Origin: an uncultured Actinomycetes bacterium
GTDB lineage: Bacteria; Actinomycetota; Actinomycetes; S36-B12; UBA5976
Reading direction: 5' to 3'
Length of the DNA: 17,034 bases
NCBI GenBank assembly: GCA_903951185.1
Contig: CAJBBC010000030.1
Coordinates: 1 to 17,034, forward strand
The translations under genes and the position numbers were made by a program. The notes below the pieces were generated by a model. That model worked only from the letters and a program-made list of their open reading frames with translations, was not told the origin of the DNA and searched no databases. Each line of letters opens with the position of its first letter. The first letter of the stretch is position 1. Shown here piece after piece: positions 15,379 to 17,034 of this stretch.

Positions 15379-16311
15379 CTACTTTCCTAAAGCACCAGAA
15401 AGTAAAGCAGATAAATCATTCCAAGCTGATATTCCGGCAGATTGACTTGGCCATTCATTGGAATAAGCCGTAAGTATCCAGCGCGGTGTGTTCACTGCAT
15501 CCGAAACTAGTCCAACAGTATTAATGCGCCAAAGTCCTACTGGTGGAATATCGCCGGGTACTGATTGATACCAACCATTTTTTACTGCCGCCGACCAGCC
15601 AGCTGGAATATTTGTGCCAGCTCCCCAAGCTTGCTCTGGAACAACAGACTTCATTAAAGTTCGTAAAACTTCGCGTTGCGCTTCTGGTAGTGGGCTTTCT
15701 TGTTTTCCAATTACCTGATTTAGTAATTTTGCTTGATCGGCAGAACTAGTAAGTGTTGTACCCCAACCTCGATCAGTTGTGGTTTGAGTTAAGCCGTACC
15801 GGACTTCTAGATCTTGCATTGGTGCAGCTTTTCCCATAATTGCATAAAGTCGATCGGCCGCTGAATTATCGGACTGGGTAATCATTGCGGTTAGATCAGA
15901 TTGAATTGAACTGTAATCCAAAATTCCATTAGCAACCATTTCTAGTACTCCAGTTGCAATCATGACTTTTCCAGTTGAGGCCATCGGGTATCTGCCATCT
16001 GGATTGCCTAGCGAGTAAGTGCAGTTATTTACTAAGTCAATTGCTGTTGCGTTATAAGATCCTGGCGTATGTGTTGTCGTCCAAGTTGTAATTGCTACAT
16101 CATTGAATGGATTGTTAATTGCGCAGTCATATTCCGGCGTAGGTTGAGCCGAAATAACCACATCCGGATTTGCTGGATCGGCAATGAGCGAGTCAGACCT
16201 TTGTGAGCCATGTTGCCAAGTTACGACTGCCAAAATCAAACTCAGTGCAACAAGCGCCCAAAAATTACGCTCTCGCTTTGAGATTTGCTTCAGATTTCTG
16301 CGTGGGCTCAC
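15379..16311 (-). CDS. Membrane-anchored beta-lactamase-fold serine hydrolase (class A-like)
   Basis: Probable penicillin-recognising serine enzyme facing the cell exterior. The 310-residue protein has a short basic N-terminus, one hydrophobic segment (about 17-33) acting as anchor or uncleaved signal, and then the serine beta-lactamase/DD-peptidase fold. The SxxK motif is STGK with Ser112 and Lys115, the second motif is SDN (147-149), and the third is KNG (244-246) in place of KTG. The omega-loop ExxLN with the class A general-base glutamate is missing (the region reads TTTDRGWGTTL). Cys63 and Cys97 could form a disulfide. Real beta-lactamase activity is therefore doubtful. The GTG start lacks a Shine-Dalgarno and has TATACT 8 nt upstream. 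It converges on the VanY-type gene with stop codons abutting. Confidence 0.85.
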   Translation of the reverse strand: MSPRRNLKQISKRERNFWALVALSLILAVVTWQHGSQRSDSLIADPANPDVVISAQPTPEYDCAINNPFNDVAITTWTTTHTPGSYNATAIDLVNNCTYSLGNPDGRYPMASTGKVMIATGVLEMVANGILDYSSIQSDLTAMITQSDNSAADRLYAIMGKAAPMQDLEVRYGLTQTTTDRGWGTTLTSSADQAKLLNQVIGKQESPLPEAQREVLRTLMKSVVPEQAWGAGTNIPAGWSAAVKNGWYQSVPGDIPPVGLWRINTVGLVSDAVNTPRWILTAYSNEWPSQSAGISAWNDLSALLSGALGK

Positions 16312-16319
16312 AACTGATA

Positions 16320-16325
16320 AGTATA
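16320..16325 (-). promoter_or_regulatory. Putative -10 element of the serine hydrolase gene
   Basis: TATACT on the minus strand (5 of 6 to TATAAT) is followed by 8 nt and the GTG at 16311. No ribosome binding site lies between, so a leaderless transcript is likely. The -35 region is weak: only a GCGACT-like sequence is found at about 18 nt. Confidence 0.45.
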
Positions 16326-16374
16326 TTTCGAGTGACTGGTAAAGTCGCCTTACTAAGTCTTAATTTCCAGATTA

Positions 16375-16447
16375 GCCCGCATAGCTCAGGGGATAGAGCG
16401 TCTGCCTCCGGAGCAGAAGGTCGTAGGTTCGAATCCTATTGCGGGCA
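16375..16447 (+). tRNA. tRNA-Arg, anticodon CCG
   Basis: A complete 73-nt cloverleaf. The acceptor stem GCCCGCA (16375-16381) pairs with TGCGGGC (16440-16446), with discriminator A16447. The D-stem is GCTC/GAGC, the anticodon stem TCTGC/GCAGA (16401-16405, 16413-16417), and the loop CTCCGGA holds anticodon CCG, which reads CGG (Arg). The T-stem GTAGG/CCTAT includes one G-U pair around TTCGAAT. The 3' CCA is not encoded (CAC follows) and must be added by the nucleotidyltransferase. It stands alone between the serine hydrolase and the thiamine riboswitch. Confidence 0.97.
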
Positions 16448-16450
16448 CAC

Positions 16451-16477
16451 TAATTTGAATGGTCTACACTCAAATTA
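16451..16477 (+). repeat. AT-rich perfect inverted repeat between tRNA and riboswitch
   Basis: TAATTTGA (16451-16458) and TCAAATTA (16470-16477) are perfect reverse complements with an 11-nt loop, starting 3 nt after the tRNA. The loop contains TACACT (16465-16470), a possible -10 element for the riboswitch transcript. The hairpin has little GC and no following U-run, so it is a poor terminator. It could aid tRNA 3' processing, be an operator, or be chance. Confidence 0.35.
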
Positions 16478-16481
16478 AGAA

Positions 16482-16564
16482 CACGGGAGCTCACGAGGGT
16501 GGGCTGAGAGGGTAGCAATCCGCTACCGACCGTCTAACCAGTCGGGTAATGCCGACTTGAGGAG
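16482..16564 (+). promoter_or_regulatory. TPP (THI-element) riboswitch
   Basis: The conserved thiamine pyrophosphate aptamer blocks are in order: CACGAGGG with GGCTGAGAGGG (about 16492-16512), a variable hairpin GGTAGC..GCTACC (16511-16526), ACCGTCTAACC (16525-16539 area), CGGGTAATGCCG (16543-16554) and the closing ACTTGAGGAG. The 3' arm of the P1 stem (TGAG) runs into GAGGAG (16559-16564), the Shine-Dalgarno of the next gene. TPP binding should therefore stabilise P1 and hide the ribosome site, giving translational repression. That mechanism is inferred from the layout; the aptamer identity is secure. Confidence 0.93.
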
Positions 16565-16569
16565 CACTA

Positions 16570-17034
16570 ATGAATACATTCACTATTTCAAATATTTCAG
16601 ATCTCTTTTTACAAACTGCTTTTTCCGTTTTGCAGTACGAAATCTCAATTTTGGAATTAATTGCGGTTGTAACTGGGTTAATCGGCGTTTGGCTAGGTAC
16701 AACTGGCAATAAATCAACTTGGCCTTGGTGGGCGTTAAGTAGTGCTTTATATTCTTGGCTCTTTTACGAGTGGGAGCTTTACGCAAGCGCTGCCTTGCAG
16801 TTTGTATTTATTGCCGCTGCAATTTGGGGTTGGTTTGGTTGGGGCCCGAAAGGTGCGCAACCGAAAACAGCCACAACAAAACAACGGATCGTAATCGGTC
16901 TGATTGCAGTTGCTAGTTGGTTGATTATTGCCCCAGCTTTAGCTTCAGTTGGTGCTGCAGCAACTTGGCCTGATTCATTTGGTTTAGTTTTTAGTGTGGT
17001 TGCTCAAGTTATTATGGTTCGCCAATACACCGAA
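16570..17034 (+). CDS. pnuT: PnuC-family transporter, probable thiamine transporter PnuT (3' end beyond window)
   Basis: Integral membrane facilitator that, given the TPP riboswitch in front, probably imports thiamine or a precursor; related PnuC proteins take up nicotinamide riboside. The ATG at 16570 is preceded by GAGGAG 5 nt upstream. The frame stays open to the window end, giving 155 residues without a stop. Visible are ISILELIAVVTGLIGVWL near the N-terminus, a Trp-rich WPWWALSSALYSWLFYEWELYAS stretch split over a membrane segment, AAIWGWFGWG, and, near the cut, DSFGLVFSVVAQ with the typical Gln before a short basic tail. These fit PnuC. The choice of PnuT rests on the riboswitch, not on diagnostic residues. 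Only a short C-terminal segment should be missing. Confidence 0.85.
   Translation, partial: MNTFTISNISDLFLQTAFSVLQYEISILELIAVVTGLIGVWLGTTGNKSTWPWWALSSALYSWLFYEWELYASAALQFVFIAAAIWGWFGWGPKGAQPKTATTKQRIVIGLIAVASWLIIAPALASVGAAATWPDSFGLVFSVVAQVIMVRQYTE

Noticed and set aside
16583..16786. Minus-strand open frames opposite pnuT
   Set aside because: They are antisense to a clear PnuC-family gene that has a riboswitch and a Shine-Dalgarno sequence.

Overview
The window looks like chromosomal DNA from a small-genome, fairly AT-rich actinomycete. The clearest sign is the leftward order argS-lysA-hom-thrC-thrB-rho, which is the classic actinobacterial arrangement (known from Mycobacterium). Rho carries the Arg/Asp/Asn/Gly-rich N-terminal insertion typical of that phylum. 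Compact spacing, many 4-bp overlaps and apparently leaderless genes would suit a streamlined aquatic lineage such as acI/Nanopelagicales. That placement is inference; nothing in the sequence names the organism.

Left block (1-8276, minus strand): a strong bidirectional terminator (11-50), then rho, thrB, thrC, hom, lysA and argS. This is aspartate-family amino-acid synthesis (homoserine to threonine, and the last step of lysine) together with arginyl-tRNA synthetase and the termination factor. thrB/thrC overlap, thrC/hom and lysA/argS are 1-2 bp apart, and the longer gaps lie in front of rho and hom. The hom leader holds a perfect 8-bp inverted repeat.

Middle block (8346-13984): the accessory and most interesting part. 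A GntR/FCD regulator and a CaiB/BaiF CoA-transferase (minus, overlapping) are divergent from a urease-type gamma-beta fusion, a urease-type alpha subunit and a DadA-like FAD amino-acid oxidoreductase (plus). The alpha subunit keeps every nickel ligand and the carbamylated lysine. It has lost the flap cysteine and has a rewritten loop after the HxH motif, and no ureD/E/F/G genes are present. The 187-bp divergent region holds two identical CCAATTGG palindromes, each about 30 bp upstream of one start codon and 126 bp apart. I read this as a regulated catabolic locus whose metal hydrolase may not act on plain urea.

Right block (13988-17034): a LysE/RhtB exporter (minus), a secreted VanY-type D,D-carboxypeptidase (plus), a membrane-anchored beta-lactamase-fold serine hydrolase lacking the class A general-base glutamate (minus), tRNA-Arg(CCG), and a TPP riboswitch leading into a PnuC/PnuT-family thiamine (precursor) transporter cut by the window end.

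No stretch over 300 bases lacks a gene or RNA element. No insertion sequence, CRISPR array or phage gene was seen.
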